DNA of 64,000 bases from Citricoccus sp. K5 (GCF_902506195.1 NZ_LR732819.1:1-64000), one strand, 5' to 3'; shown: positions 40,248-48,209, counted from the stretch's first letter. Numbers and translations are program-made. Notes: a model not told the origin generated them from the letters alone.

Positions 40248-40411
40248 GCGTGGTCCACCTCTTCCGGGTCGGCGGCGTTGATGTCCGGGCCGCCGTGCTC
40301 GGGGCAGAGGTCATGCCAAGGGGCAGTGTCGGCCGCGCAGTACTCGGCCGGTTCCGGGTCGATGTAGTTGGAGGCCGGGCTGACCTCGATGTCACACATG
40401 CCGTACTTCAC
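40235..40411 (-). CDS. Small Cys-containing phage protein
   Basis: A 58-residue protein starting at GTG with GAGGAG six bases upstream and a GTGA overlap with the previous stop. It has MCDIEV, EYCAAD and LCPEHGG, a possible metal site, and an acidic C-terminus. Confidence 0.66.
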   Translation of the reverse strand: MKYGMCDIEVSPASNYIDPEPAEYCAADTAPWHDLCPEHGGPDINAADPEEVDHAWAA

Positions 40412-40584
40412 TTGGTGCTCCTCTTGATGAGATGTTCGACGGCGGCTTCGGTGACCTTCCACGCGCCGCGCTTCGAGAACCGGGTGCCCTTGAGCTCACC
40501 GGCCCGGAGCCGGGCCCGGGTCGTGTCGGGGTGTTCGTTGAGGCGCTCAGCGGCCTGCTTCACAGACAGGAGAACGGTCGGCAT
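40408..40584 (-). CDS. Excisionase-like HTH protein
   Basis: A 58-residue protein with the excisionase/MerR-type winged helix: VLLSVKQAAERLNEHPDTTRARLRAGEL, then a wing and VTEAAVEHLIKR. The ATG at 40584 shares a base with the upstream stop (TGATG). Placed early in the leftward lytic transcript, it is the best candidate for the directionality factor of the integrase, though a plain regulator is possible. Confidence 0.75.
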   Translation of the reverse strand: MPTVLLSVKQAAERLNEHPDTTRARLRAGELKGTRFSKRGAWKVTEAAVEHLIKRSTK

Positions 40585-40871
40585 CAGGCGGCCCTCACCA
40601 TCTGTGACTCGTGGAGGCCCCAAGCCCAGGAGCCGCCGCCGTGACGGGAGCGGGTGGTGGAGTTGACCGGGCGCACCTTGGTGATGAGGTTGCGGCTGGA
40701 TGCGATGCCGAAGGCCCGGCCCACCGCGTTCGGGTGGTGCGGTTCGGGGAGATCCCGGCGCAGGTCGTCGGCGGTCACAGTGCCCACGGCGTTGGCGCGG
40801 CGAACGATGTAGTCGATCGCGTCAGCCATCCATGCGCCCGGGTCCTGCTCGAGGACTGCGGGGCGGCTCAT
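40584..40871 (-). CDS. Small early protein, winged-helix-like
   Basis: A 95-residue protein (WMADAIDYIVRRANAVGTVTADDLRRDLPEPHHPNA...) with the helix pattern of a winged-helix domain, resembling small early proteins of related actinophages. ATGA overlap with the Cro-like gene. Confidence 0.66.
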   Translation of the reverse strand: MSRPAVLEQDPGAWMADAIDYIVRRANAVGTVTADDLRRDLPEPHHPNAVGRAFGIASSRNLITKVRPVNSTTRSRHGGGSWAWGLHESQMVRAA

Positions 40872-41194
40872 GCCGGCACCCCGTGGATGCGAGGCGAGAG
40901 CCCGCGTCGTGCGGTCGGGGTGAGGAGATCGACGTCGATGCCGTACATGGCGGCGATGTCCTGAATCACCCAGTCGGGGATGTTTCGGGATCCACGTTCG
41001 TAGTGAGCGACGGTTGCTCGGCCGATCTGCAGGGCGTTGGCGATGTCCTGCTGTCCGACAGGGCGGCCGAAAAGGTCGTTGCGGATGAGGTGGATATTGG
41101 AACGGATGAAGCGCAGCCGCTTGCCGACGGCGATTCGTTCGTCATCTGTGGTTTCTGGTGCCCCTATTGCGAAGGGGAGGGTTGCGGTGTTCAT
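40868..41194 (-). CDS. Cro-like XRE regulator, first gene of the early operon
   Basis: A 108-residue protein with an XRE helix-turn-helix at ~47-95 (QQDIANALQIGRATVAHYERGSRNIP). The ATG at 41194 has no clear ribosome site and lies ~16 bases from the predicted transcript start, so it may be nearly leaderless. It is divergent from the repressor across a 193-base operator region, the classical Cro position. Confidence 0.82.
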   Translation of the reverse strand: MNTATLPFAIGAPETTDDERIAVGKRLRFIRSNIHLIRNDLFGRPVGQQDIANALQIGRATVAHYERGSRNIPDWVIQDIAAMYGIDVDLLTPTARRGLSPRIHGVPA

Positions 41195-41216
41195 GCATGA
41201 ACCGTACCGCAACGTT

Positions 41217-41245
41217 GTTACATCTGTCCAGCAATCGCACCGCAA
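41217..41245 (-). promoter_or_regulatory. Candidate early leftward promoter
   Basis: On the minus strand TTGCGG (41245-41240) and TGTAAC (41222-41217) are 17 bases apart, upstream of the Cro-like gene. Repeats CCGCAAC overlap both elements, so a repressor bound there would block it. Confidence 0.45.
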
Positions 41246-41251
41246 CATGGA

Positions 41252-41386
41252 GGTGCAACACGCATAACCGCACGTCAATCACGCATCCACGTACATGAAT
41301 CACATGCGTGTCTCACACTCAAATGGCGCAACCCATGACATGTTCCATTCTTGGTGTTGCACCTCAATCGGCCCCAAACTTGAGGT
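41252..41386. promoter_or_regulatory. Immunity operator region with three repeat types
   Basis: Between Cro-like gene and repressor: (a) GGTGCAACAC at 41252-41261 and its complement GTGTTGCACC at 41354-41363; (b) CACGCAT at 41259-41265 and 41280-41286 (21 bases apart) with the inverse ATGCGTG at 41304-41310; (c) ACCTCAA at 41361-41367 and TTGAGGT at 41380-41386, an inverted pair next to the repressor start. At least one set is probably the repressor operator. Confidence 0.55.
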
Positions 41387-41387
41387 C

Positions 41388-41933
41388 ATGAGCGAACAGG
41401 ACACCTACCAACGACTCGGCGCACTCGCCGACCAGCAACTCAAACTGAGCCATGAATCTCGCAGGCAGTTCATCCTCCGCATCGGAGCATCCGAGAACAC
41501 CGTCTCCGACTTCATCAAGGGCAAGCGCATCCCCACCACCAGAATCCTCCGGGCCGTGGCCGAAGGCCTCGAGTGGGACTGGTCGAAAGTCACCCAGGCC
41601 ATCGCCTCAGACTCCGACCCTGCTGACCTTCAGCTAACCGACCTTCAGTCCGACCCTTGGACCAGCGCCAGCACCAGCACCGTCTCGAGCGAGATCTTCG
41701 ACGCGTCCGATGACGCCCTCCTCGTAGAGCTCACTCGACGGCTCGCTGACCGGAATGCCACCATCCGAGAATTGCAAGCACGTCTCCAGAACGCCCAATC
41801 TGCGCCCGACGACGCCGAACCCGGCCTTCCGCCCAACGTCTACGAGTTGGCGGCCGACAAGGACCGGTCCGGTCATGGCCGAGCCATCCGGGACGAGATT
41901 GACAGTGCAGGGGAGGAGTCGCAGGACAGCTAA
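41388..41933 (+). CDS. Immunity repressor
   Basis: A 181-residue protein. Residues ~18-58 form an XRE-like helix-turn-helix (RRQFILRIGASENTVSDFIKGKRIP), followed by an acidic linker, a short coiled coil (~115-130) and a polar tail. The ATG at 41388 lies two bases after the TTGAGGT half-site, so the repressor likely controls itself. Position, orientation and the ImmA-like gene directly after it support the assignment. Confidence 0.82.
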   Translation: MSEQDTYQRLGALADQQLKLSHESRRQFILRIGASENTVSDFIKGKRIPTTRILRAVAEGLEWDWSKVTQAIASDSDPADLQLTDLQSDPWTSASTSTVSSEIFDASDDALLVELTRRLADRNATIRELQARLQNAQSAPDDAEPGLPPNVYELAADKDRSGHGRAIRDEIDSAGEESQDS

Positions 41934-41980
41934 CGCGTCCGGGCTGCTCAGTACCGTCCATCGAATGGAGGTGTTGCGAA

Positions 41981-42364
41981 GTGCCCGAACGAATCGCGGC
42001 GGCCCTGGGCATCCCCGTCCTTGCCGCTCGACTCCCCATCAACCTCGCCGGCGTCACCGACGGCTCACGGATCTGGGTCGATGACCGACTCACCGAAGTG
42101 GAACGGCGGTGCGCCATCGCCCACGAGCTCGTCCACATCGACGCCGGGCACACCCATCACCAGCCCCCGAAGATCGAAACATGGGTACGGCGCCAGGCCG
42201 CCGAGTGGCTCATCCCATGGGAAGCCCTGTGGCGGCACCGCCACGTGGTCAACCTCCACGAACTCGCCGACCACCTCGAGGTGACCCACCCAGTCCTCCT
42301 CGACCGGCTCCACCACCTCACCGACCACCAGAAGCACCAACTCGCAGAAGGACTCGCACCATGA
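41981..42364 (+). CDS. ImmA/IrrE-type metallopeptidase
   Basis: A 127-residue protein with the zinc motif H48-E-L-V-H52 in AIAHELVHIDAGH and the WLIPW segment common in phage ImmA proteins. The GTG start has GGAGG upstream. In ICEBs1 and related elements such a protease cleaves the partner repressor; here it most likely cleaves the repressor encoded 47 bases upstream and so triggers induction. Confidence 0.88.
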   Translation: MPERIAAALGIPVLAARLPINLAGVTDGSRIWVDDRLTEVERRCAIAHELVHIDAGHTHHQPPKIETWVRRQAAEWLIPWEALWRHRHVVNLHELADHLEVTHPVLLDRLHHLTDHQKHQLAEGLAP

Positions 42365-42366
42365 AG
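42346..42366 (+). repeat. 21-base direct repeat around a start codon, copy A
   Basis: AGAAGGACTCGCACC plus ATGAAG, the ribosome-site and start region of the membrane protein gene, recurs exactly at 42975-42995 around the lipoprotein start. Confidence 0.85.
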
Positions 42367-42960
42367 AAGAAGTTCACCGCCACAGTCCTGCCCCTGCGGG
42401 AGGAGCTGGTGGACAACGACGGCAAACCGTCCACCATCAGTTATCGACCCATCCTCATCGAAGATTCCAGCGGCAAAGAGGTTCGCAAGGATCTCCGTGC
42501 CGCCGACAACCGTGAGGACATTGAGGCCAAGATCGACGGCGCCGGCTACAAGGTGGACCGCTGGGACGGTGACGTAGCCCTGCTGTCGTACAAGCCCATG
42601 GATGGCGCGCAGAAGACGCTCGTCGGATGCTTCGCGGCGTTCATGGTCGGGCTCCTGCTGCTACTCGGCGGATGTATGGCGCTAATGAACGGAGCATTCA
42701 GTGATGACGACAGCGACGAGCCGCACGAGGGCCTGGCGATCGTCTCGTGTGAACGACTCGTGAAGGACAAGCTCAAGGCCCCATCCACAGCGAAGTTTTC
42801 GGGGCAGTCAGCGACCGGCTCTGGGAACTCGTGGACCTCGACCGGCACCGTTGAGTCGCAGAACAGCTTCGGGGCGATGGTCGCCAACCGCTACACATGC
42901 TCGGTGAAGTTTGATTCAGACGGCACCTACACGGGTACAGCTTCAGTCACCAGCCGATGA
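42361..42960 (+). CDS. Membrane-anchored protein of the lysogeny operon
   Basis: A 199-residue protein. Residues 1-84 are a cytosolic beta-rich domain; a span lies at about 86-110 (LVGCFAAFMVGLLLLLGGCMALM); the outer part contains SCERLVKDKLKAPSTAKFSG and ESQNSFGAMV, a pattern seen in small exported proteins of many actinobacteria. It overlaps the ImmA gene by ATGA, so it is made in the lysogen. A role in superinfection exclusion or host-surface change is inferred from position only. Confidence 0.72.
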   Translation: MKKKFTATVLPLREELVDNDGKPSTISYRPILIEDSSGKEVRKDLRAADNREDIEAKIDGAGYKVDRWDGDVALLSYKPMDGAQKTLVGCFAAFMVGLLLLLGGCMALMNGAFSDDDSDEPHEGLAIVSCERLVKDKLKAPSTAKFSGQSATGSGNSWTSTGTVESQNSFGAMVANRYTCSVKFDSDGTYTGTASVTSR

Positions 42961-42974
42961 TTCCAATTTCACGT

Positions 42975-42995
42975 AGAAGGACTCGCACCATGAAG
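42975..42995 (+). repeat. 21-base direct repeat around a start codon, copy B
   Basis: An exact copy of 42346-42366, containing AGAAGG and the ATG of the lipoprotein gene. It suggests that one of the two genes was added by recombination at a shared leader. Confidence 0.85.
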
Positions 42996-43454
42996 CACCG
43001 TCTCGCACCCTTTGCACTCGCCACCGCGGCTACCCTGCTCGCACTGACAGGGTGCGGAGACCCGGAACCTGAGGCCCGGGAATCAGCGTCACAGCAAGCT
43101 GAGATGAAGGCCGCACTCGAAGCTATGGGCCCACGGGATGTGCTGATCGAAGTGGAAGCCGTGAAGCCGCATGAGTTCAACTCGGCCACTGGCAAGGATC
43201 CGTCGGCCATGGTCACCCTGACGGGCGTCGATGGGACCGAACAGGGGACCTACACACTGCCCCTCCAGAACAAGACGGGGACGTCTGGGGTTACGCGCAA
43301 GATGGACGCTGGGGAGATCGTCTCAATGAGCGCCCAGCTGCAGGAGGGGGCGGCAGGGGTCCTGTGCCGGATCAGTGTTGACGATGAGGTCGTGGCGGAA
43401 AAGTCCTCATCTGGTCGCTACTCGGTAGCGTCCTGCGTGGCCACCATCGAATGA
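42990..43454 (+). CDS. Lipoprotein of the lysogeny operon
   Basis: A 154-residue precursor with a lipoprotein signal: MKHRLAPFALATAATLLALTGC with lipobox LTGC (Cys-22). The mature part (residues 23-154) has an acidic helical start and a beta-rich domain with two Cys near the end (VLCRI, ASCVA). AAGGA lies nine bases ahead of the ATG. It lies between the membrane protein and the integrase and is probably co-expressed with the repressor; prophage lipoproteins often block superinfection, but this is inference. Confidence 0.78.
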   Translation: MKHRLAPFALATAATLLALTGCGDPEPEARESASQQAEMKAALEAMGPRDVLIEVEAVKPHEFNSATGKDPSAMVTLTGVDGTEQGTYTLPLQNKTGTSGVTRKMDAGEIVSMSAQLQEGAAGVLCRISVDDEVVAEKSSSGRYSVASCVATIE

Positions 43455-44566
43455 GCCGCGTCGTCGACCTCTGGATGCGGAAGGACAAGAGCCGGACCGC
43501 CCGGTACGGGAAGGGCAAGCGCTGGCAGGCGATCCGCACGAACGGCCGCGGCGCCGAGGAGAAGAAGTCCTTCGATCTGAAGGACGAAGCAATCGAATGG
43601 GCTCACGACAAGAGCAAGCGGGGCGCCGCAGATCCGATTTCGGTCACCGAGTACGCCGCACAGTGGGAGGCTCGTCAGATCCATCAGCGGAAGTCATCGC
43701 GGGACACGATCGCGTCCACGGTTCGGCTCAGCATCGTGCCAGCACTGGGGGACAAGGTCATGGACGAGGTCACGCGGGCCGAGGTCCAGGATGCCGTGCT
43801 GGCCTGGTCTCAGGACTACAAGCTGGCCCCGTCCACCGTCCGACGGACGTACTCGTACCTCAGTGGGATCTTCACGGAAGCCGCACTGGATGGCGTGGTG
43901 GAGAAGTCGCCGTGCGTGAAGATCAGGTTGCCCCCACTCTCTTCGGAACGGATCGTGCCGCTCACGGTCGAGCAGGTCCAGACGATCGCGGACACCATCC
44001 TGCCGCGGTACCGGGAGGTCGTCCTCGTGGTTGCGGCCACCGGTTTGCGCCCGGGGGAGTGGCGTGGCCTGACCGCGGACCGCGTTGACCTGAAGAACGG
44101 CTTCATCACCGTGGACCGCCAGAACCGAGGGGACTCTCCGATGCCGACCTTCGGGCCCCTCAAGACACCGTTCTCACGCCGGGTTCTGAGCGTTGGACCA
44201 GCCACACTTGAGGTGTTGCGCCCTCTGGTCGAGAACCCGGGGCCGGAGGGTCTCGTCTTCCATTACGGCGGTGAGGGATTCTCCCGAAACCGAGCCTCCG
44301 GCGTCTGGTCGAGAATGCGCACCAAGCTGCCATGGGCGGGCCCGGGGTTCCATCAGCTGCGGCATCACCACGCGTCGGTGCTCCTGTCCCAGGGTGCATC
44401 GGTGGTGGCAGTCGCCCGCCGGCTGGGGCACAAGGACGGCACGGAGACGCTGCAGACCTACGCTCACGTGATGCCCGAGGACGACTCCATGCTGGTGGGT
44501 CTGTCGGACGGTCTGATCAAGCTCAACCGCCACAAAACCGCCACAGACCCGGCGAAGGTCGCGTAA
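43451..44566 (+). CDS. int: Tyrosine integrase
   Basis: A 371-residue tyrosine recombinase. N-terminal arm-binding region (~1-60), core-binding SAM-like domain (~65-155) and catalytic domain with R200 (ATGLRPGE), K238, H301-x-x-R304, H327 (LGHKDG) and nucleophile Y337 (LQTYAH). Its start overlaps the lipoprotein stop (ATGA) and its stop is 14 bases from the attP core. The last codons (LNRHKTATD) also contain two ACCGCCACA arm sites. It joins attP to the rnpB 3' end. Confidence 0.94.
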   Translation: MSRVVDLWMRKDKSRTARYGKGKRWQAIRTNGRGAEEKKSFDLKDEAIEWAHDKSKRGAADPISVTEYAAQWEARQIHQRKSSRDTIASTVRLSIVPALGDKVMDEVTRAEVQDAVLAWSQDYKLAPSTVRRTYSYLSGIFTEAALDGVVEKSPCVKIRLPPLSSERIVPLTVEQVQTIADTILPRYREVVLVVAATGLRPGEWRGLTADRVDLKNGFITVDRQNRGDSPMPTFGPLKTPFSRRVLSVGPATLEVLRPLVENPGPEGLVFHYGGEGFSRNRASGVWSRMRTKLPWAGPGFHQLRHHHASVLLSQGASVVAVARRLGHKDGTETLQTYAHVMPEDDSMLVGLSDGLIKLNRHKTATDPAKVA

Positions 44567-44755
44567 ACACTGGTCGGCTCACAGAACCCGGCGTACAAGC
44601 CAGCCTGTCCCGCTTACCTCTGCTAACGCCCCTGTATTGCCTCTAGATTGCGGTGATCCAGGGGCGTCGGCATATCGGACAGTCGAACGGATGTACTAGA
44701 AGTTGTGGTCCATTCGGGCCCTCTGTGGCGGCTCAACCGCCACAGAACCGCCACA
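44526..44755. other. attP at the centre of the tandem (P arm, core, P' arm)
   Basis: The P arm has ACCGCCACA at 44526-44534 and 44537-44545. The core starts at 44581 and copies the rnpB 3' end to about 44618. The P' arm has an inverted copy (44722-44731) and direct copies at 44736-44744 and 44747-44755. This is the complete phage site expected between two tandem prophages or in the excised circle. Confidence 0.72.
44581..44618 (+). pseudogene. rnpB 3'-end fragment carried in attP
   Basis: It contains only the last ~38 bases of the RNase P RNA (ACAGAACCCGGCGTA onward), preceded by phage integrase sequence, so it cannot make a working RNA. Confidence 0.8.
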
Positions 44756-44759
44756 GATT

Positions 44760-45389
44760 TCAGTCCCGCCATCCGGGTAGGTCCCGGTCCAGGGCGCGGC
44801 GCTGCTCGGTGGGGAGTTTCCCGGTGCGGTGTCTGGTGCGCTGGTGGCCGATCCAGTCGCTCAGTGGGTCTTCCGGACCGGCAGACCTCGGCCACCGGTC
44901 GTGCTCTCTCCGGAACTGGACGGCGTCGATCAGGCGGAGTCTCCATGCTGCGTCGTGGTGAAGGCTGCGGGTGTCCGTCTTCCAGCCGGGGATCGTCTCG
45001 TCGAGCCACCGGGCCCGGTGCACGGCCAGCCGTCCTAGCTTGTGCTCGGAGCGCTGCGTGGACAGCCATTGGGAGAGGGGCCCCTCGGGATCGTCGTAGG
45101 AGTTCCGGTACGGGCGCCGGCCGTGCTCCTCAATGAACGCCATCACGCGGGCGTGGGCGGCCTTCCACCGACGGTCGCGATCCACGACCGTCGTGGGCCG
45201 TGGCCGGGGCTGGTCGTGGAGGTACAGGCGGCCGGCCACCATCTCGGGGTACTTGTGTGTGATGCGGCCCAGGTAGTCACGGACCTTCTGCACGGGGTGG
45301 TCGTTGAGCTCGGCGATCTTCTCGGGGGTGATGCCCTGCCGGTAGAACAGCACCCACTCCGGGTGGAGTAGGCGGGGGCTGTCGGTCAT
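44760..45389 (-). CDS. HTH plus two HA domains protein (copy 2)
   Basis: Repeat of 275-904, with the same 209-residue protein. In this copy the gene lies next to the central attP instead of rnpB. Confidence 0.72.
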   Translation of the reverse strand: MTDSPRLLHPEWVLFYRQGITPEKIAELNDHPVQKVRDYLGRITHKYPEMVAGRLYLHDQPRPRPTTVVDRDRRWKAAHARVMAFIEEHGRRPYRNSYDDPEGPLSQWLSTQRSEHKLGRLAVHRARWLDETIPGWKTDTRSLHHDAAWRLRLIDAVQFRREHDRWPRSAGPEDPLSDWIGHQRTRHRTGKLPTEQRRALDRDLPGWRD

Positions 45390-45445
45390 ACGAGTCAGAT
45401 TAGCTTCTCTAGCATCCGCTGAGATTGACGAATGCTAGCGACTGC

Positions 45446-45476
45446 GGGGACGCGCCGACCGTCCTGGAGCGTCCCC
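45446..45476 (-). terminator. Hairpin after the Tat-secreted protein gene (copy 2)
   Basis: Repeat of 961-991. Confidence 0.5.
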
Positions 45477-45488
45477 ACGGGGTCGTGC

Positions 45489-46367
45489 TTATCGGTTCAG
45501 TCGAACATCTGTGATGCCGTCGTGCGCGATGTCCAGCCGCTCAACGGTATTACCTTGCCGCAGTTCAATCACACCGGATCGCAAGACACTAGAGACGCGC
45601 AAGGACAAGTACATCTCCGACTTCCAGGTCACGCGTGGCAAGAACTCAACGCGAGTCACGGAACTACCGAGGTTCACTGGCTGATCCGTAGTGAACCGCA
45701 CAAGACCCTGGAAGTAGGTGAACCCACTTTCGGAGTGATCAGTCTTTGGCTCGGAGAACTCGAGTTTCCCCGACGTCGATTCATTCGACAGCATCGTCGA
45801 TTCAATTCGCCCTTGCCACCGACCAACCTCCGGGATGTCAGGAAAGATGTCCTCGCTGCGATCTGGCGTCTCGGCCTTGAGTAAGAAATCCGAGACGAAT
45901 TCAGCACCGGGCAACAATTGCGCAGAAACACCGTCTGACGCCCGAGTATGGGACAACCAGAGACCTAAGCTGTCGAGTCCTTCGCCCCCTGGGAGGGACC
46001 CGCTAGGATAGAGCCCCGTTCCACTGGCATTGGAGTAGGCGAAAGGCTCTGTCGGACTCGCGATAGCGGCACGATCACCCCCGACGTCCTTATTCTCGGC
46101 CCAGTTGTAACGCAAGGCCTCTTTGCTACTGCTTGATCCGGCATTTTTTCTTGCAGCCGCCTGACGGCCAGCGTGGACCGTGCCGACGTGCCCGGCATCA
46201 ACGCCGATGGACACGGTCATCCCCGCCTGAAGCCCCACAAGCAAATCGGACGCCTGTGGGCTCCGGACGGGACTGGCGCTGGCTACGCCTTGACCGACCA
46301 GGGCAGTCGAAGATACTGATATGAGGGTGCCAAGGAGTACATTTCTTCGCGACAGATTTCGCGCCAT
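45489..46367 (-). CDS. Tat-exported protein of unknown function (copy 2)
   Basis: Repeat of 1004-1882; 292 residues with the same twin-arginine signal. Confidence 0.75.
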   Translation of the reverse strand: MARNLSRRNVLLGTLISVSSTALVGQGVASASPVRSPQASDLLVGLQAGMTVSIGVDAGHVGTVHAGRQAAARKNAGSSSSKEALRYNWAENKDVGGDRAAIASPTEPFAYSNASGTGLYPSGSLPGGEGLDSLGLWLSHTRASDGVSAQLLPGAEFVSDFLLKAETPDRSEDIFPDIPEVGRWQGRIESTMLSNESTSGKLEFSEPKTDHSESGFTYFQGLVRFTTDQPVNLGSSVTRVEFLPRVTWKSEMYLSLRVSSVLRSGVIELRQGNTVERLDIAHDGITDVRLNR

Positions 46368-46533
46368 GTGTTTCGCCCGTCTTTTCGGAACTCGAACTTG
46401 CTACGCCTGGCCAATCTCTGCGGTGTCCAGGCCAGCCATCAGGGCGAAGCCCAATGACTTGAGCGCAGTGAATCCCAGACAGAGACTCACGCTAAGAGGT
46501 GCGATGACCCCACCGAGGAGGTCAGGCGCTAAA

Positions 46534-47358
46534 TCAGGACAGACCGAATGAGGCAACCAAGCTTGCGTGCCCGGCATCGGTGAGCGAAATGACCGGGATC
46601 CCTGCGGCCCGTGCCTGCTCAATTACCGAAACGTGCACCCCGGCGAAGACGCCGCCCGACAGAACTCGACCCTTGCTGGCCCCGTAAAGAAAAAGCACTT
46701 CATCCTCCTGATAGTTACCATATGTGGGATCATCCGGGAAATCACCGGTGTCTCGTAAACGATCACCCGAAAGTGACCAGCCGTATTGACTGAGCCATGA
46801 AATCGGGTTTCTGTGAGTAGTCTGATCGGTCACCCAAGACTCAAAATGCAAGTGGACATTCGCTGTACCCGTGTTGCCCATCGTTGCGATTCGCTGACCT
46901 CGGCCGACTCTCTGACCCTGAGACACGCGAGGATCACTGATGTGACCGTAGAACGAGAGCGTGCCGTCCGGGTGTCGAATGCCGATATGTTGACCATTCC
47001 GATTCGGAACAACATAGGAGCCGACGAACTCCACTTGGCCATTAGCTGCGGCGAAAATTGCCGGGCGGGTGTTGGGAGTGACGCCAGCAATGTCGATCCC
47101 GTAATGATACGCATCCAAGTATGGATCCTCGTCACGCCATTCACGATACCCATAAATATCGGTCAATCGGGCGCCATCAATTGTGGGCATGAAGCGTTCC
47201 CATCTAAAAGTTATCCCGTCTAATGCGCCTGGAATCTCCCTTAGATTTTCCTGGCCGTTCCCTGCAAACCGTAGTTCAACGAGCGCTTCATGAAAACCCC
47301 TCACACGAAATTTGCGCCACCTTTTTTCGACGATGGTTCTGCGATGCGATGAATGCAT
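46534..47358 (-). CDS. M23 endopeptidase, second lysin (copy 2)
   Basis: Repeat of 2049-2873; the same alternative start (here base 47190) applies. Confidence 0.85.
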   Translation of the reverse strand: MHSSHRRTIVEKRWRKFRVRGFHEALVELRFAGNGQENLREIPGALDGITFRWERFMPTIDGARLTDIYGYREWRDEDPYLDAYHYGIDIAGVTPNTRPAIFAAANGQVEFVGSYVVPNRNGQHIGIRHPDGTLSFYGHISDPRVSQGQRVGRGQRIATMGNTGTANVHLHFESWVTDQTTHRNPISWLSQYGWSLSGDRLRDTGDFPDDPTYGNYQEDEVLFLYGASKGRVLSGGVFAGVHVSVIEQARAAGIPVISLTDAGHASLVASFGLS

Positions 47359-47422
47359 GCTGTCAGGCTCATTGGAGGCGACAAAAGTGAATAGGCGACG
47401 ACATGACCATTAACAGACGGAA

Positions 47423-47458
47423 GGGCCCCACCAACCTCGAGTGAGGTGGTGGGGGCCC
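47423..47458 (-). terminator. Late operon terminator (copy 2)
   Basis: Repeat of 2938-2973. Confidence 0.85.
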
Positions 47459-47511
47459 GCCGGGGAGGTCGGCCATGTAGGCCGTCAGGGTTGGCTTTGT
47501 GTGACCGGCTA

Positions 47512-47832
47512 TTAGGCGACGTGGCGGCCAGGTTCCTTCTCGACGCCGGTGCCGAGGCCGATGCGCTCGAGCAGCTTGTTGACGCCGGGGATGGCCATGA
47601 TGCGGGCGGCGATCGCGCCGATGGCCACGACGACGCCGGAGACGGCCAGGAGCGGGCCGCGGGTCTGCTCGGGCAGGCCCTCCTCCTGGACGATGGCGTC
47701 GATGATCGGCGGGCCGAGGACCACGATGCCGACGGCCACGGCCACGAGGGTCTGCACCACGGTGCGGACCGTGGTCTTCGCCGGGTGAGCAACCTGAGTC
47801 GGCGTGCCGGGTGCGAGCTGGGTGACAGCCAT
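47512..47832 (-). CDS. Holin-like protein (copy 2)
   Basis: Repeat of 3027-3347; 106 residues, two spans. Confidence 0.75.
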   Translation of the reverse strand: MAVTQLAPGTPTQVAHPAKTTVRTVVQTLVAVAVGIVVLGPPIIDAIVQEEGLPEQTRGPLLAVSGVVVAIGAIAARIMAIPGVNKLLERIGLGTGVEKEPGRHVA

Positions 47833-47834
47833 GG

Positions 47835-48209
47835 TCAGGCCTCCTTCACGGTATTGACGGCGGGGGCGAGGGTGCGCACGCGGTCGGGTTCCACCGTGCC
47901 CGCGTTCTCGGCGGACTCCACGAGCGCGGAGAGCTTGCCGTCGATGCGCTGGAGGACGCCGGAGAGGTAGACCTCGACCTGCTGACCGGTCTCGGGGTCG
48001 ATGACCCATGCGGACGTGCGGCTGGTGGTGCCAACGATGGCGCGGAGCTCGTTGACGGTGGAGCGCACCTCGGCGAGGGTGTCAGCGAGGCTGTCCCCGG
48101 CGTCCCGTGCGGCCTCTTCGTCGTGCTTACCGAGCTGCTGGACGTGGCCACCGGAGATCTGAGCTCGGATCTGGGCCAGTTCATGCATGATCTTGCTGAC
48201 ATCACTCAC
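47835..48209 (-). CDS. Nested endolysin C-terminal product (copy 2)
   Basis: Repeat of the internal start at 3724 with its AAGGAG site. Confidence 0.6.
   Translation of the reverse strand: MSDVSKIMHELAQIRAQISGGHVQQLGKHDEEAARDAGDSLADTLAEVRSTVNELRAIVGTTSRTSAWVIDPETGQQVEVYLSGVLQRIDGKLSALVESAENAGTVEPDRVRTLAPAVNTVKEA

Larger units (their letters stand above)
96..44580. mobile_element. Complete temperate siphovirus prophage, copy 1 (44,485 bp)
   Basis: The segment holds a full set of integration, immunity, recombination, packaging, head, tail and lysis genes. It begins at the rnpB attL core and ends 14 bases after the integrase stop, where the same core recurs. The next 19.4 kb repeat it in the same orientation. 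Gene content and order are those of a siphovirus with a short head module, DUF2190 decoration protein and MuF protein. Confidence 0.92.
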
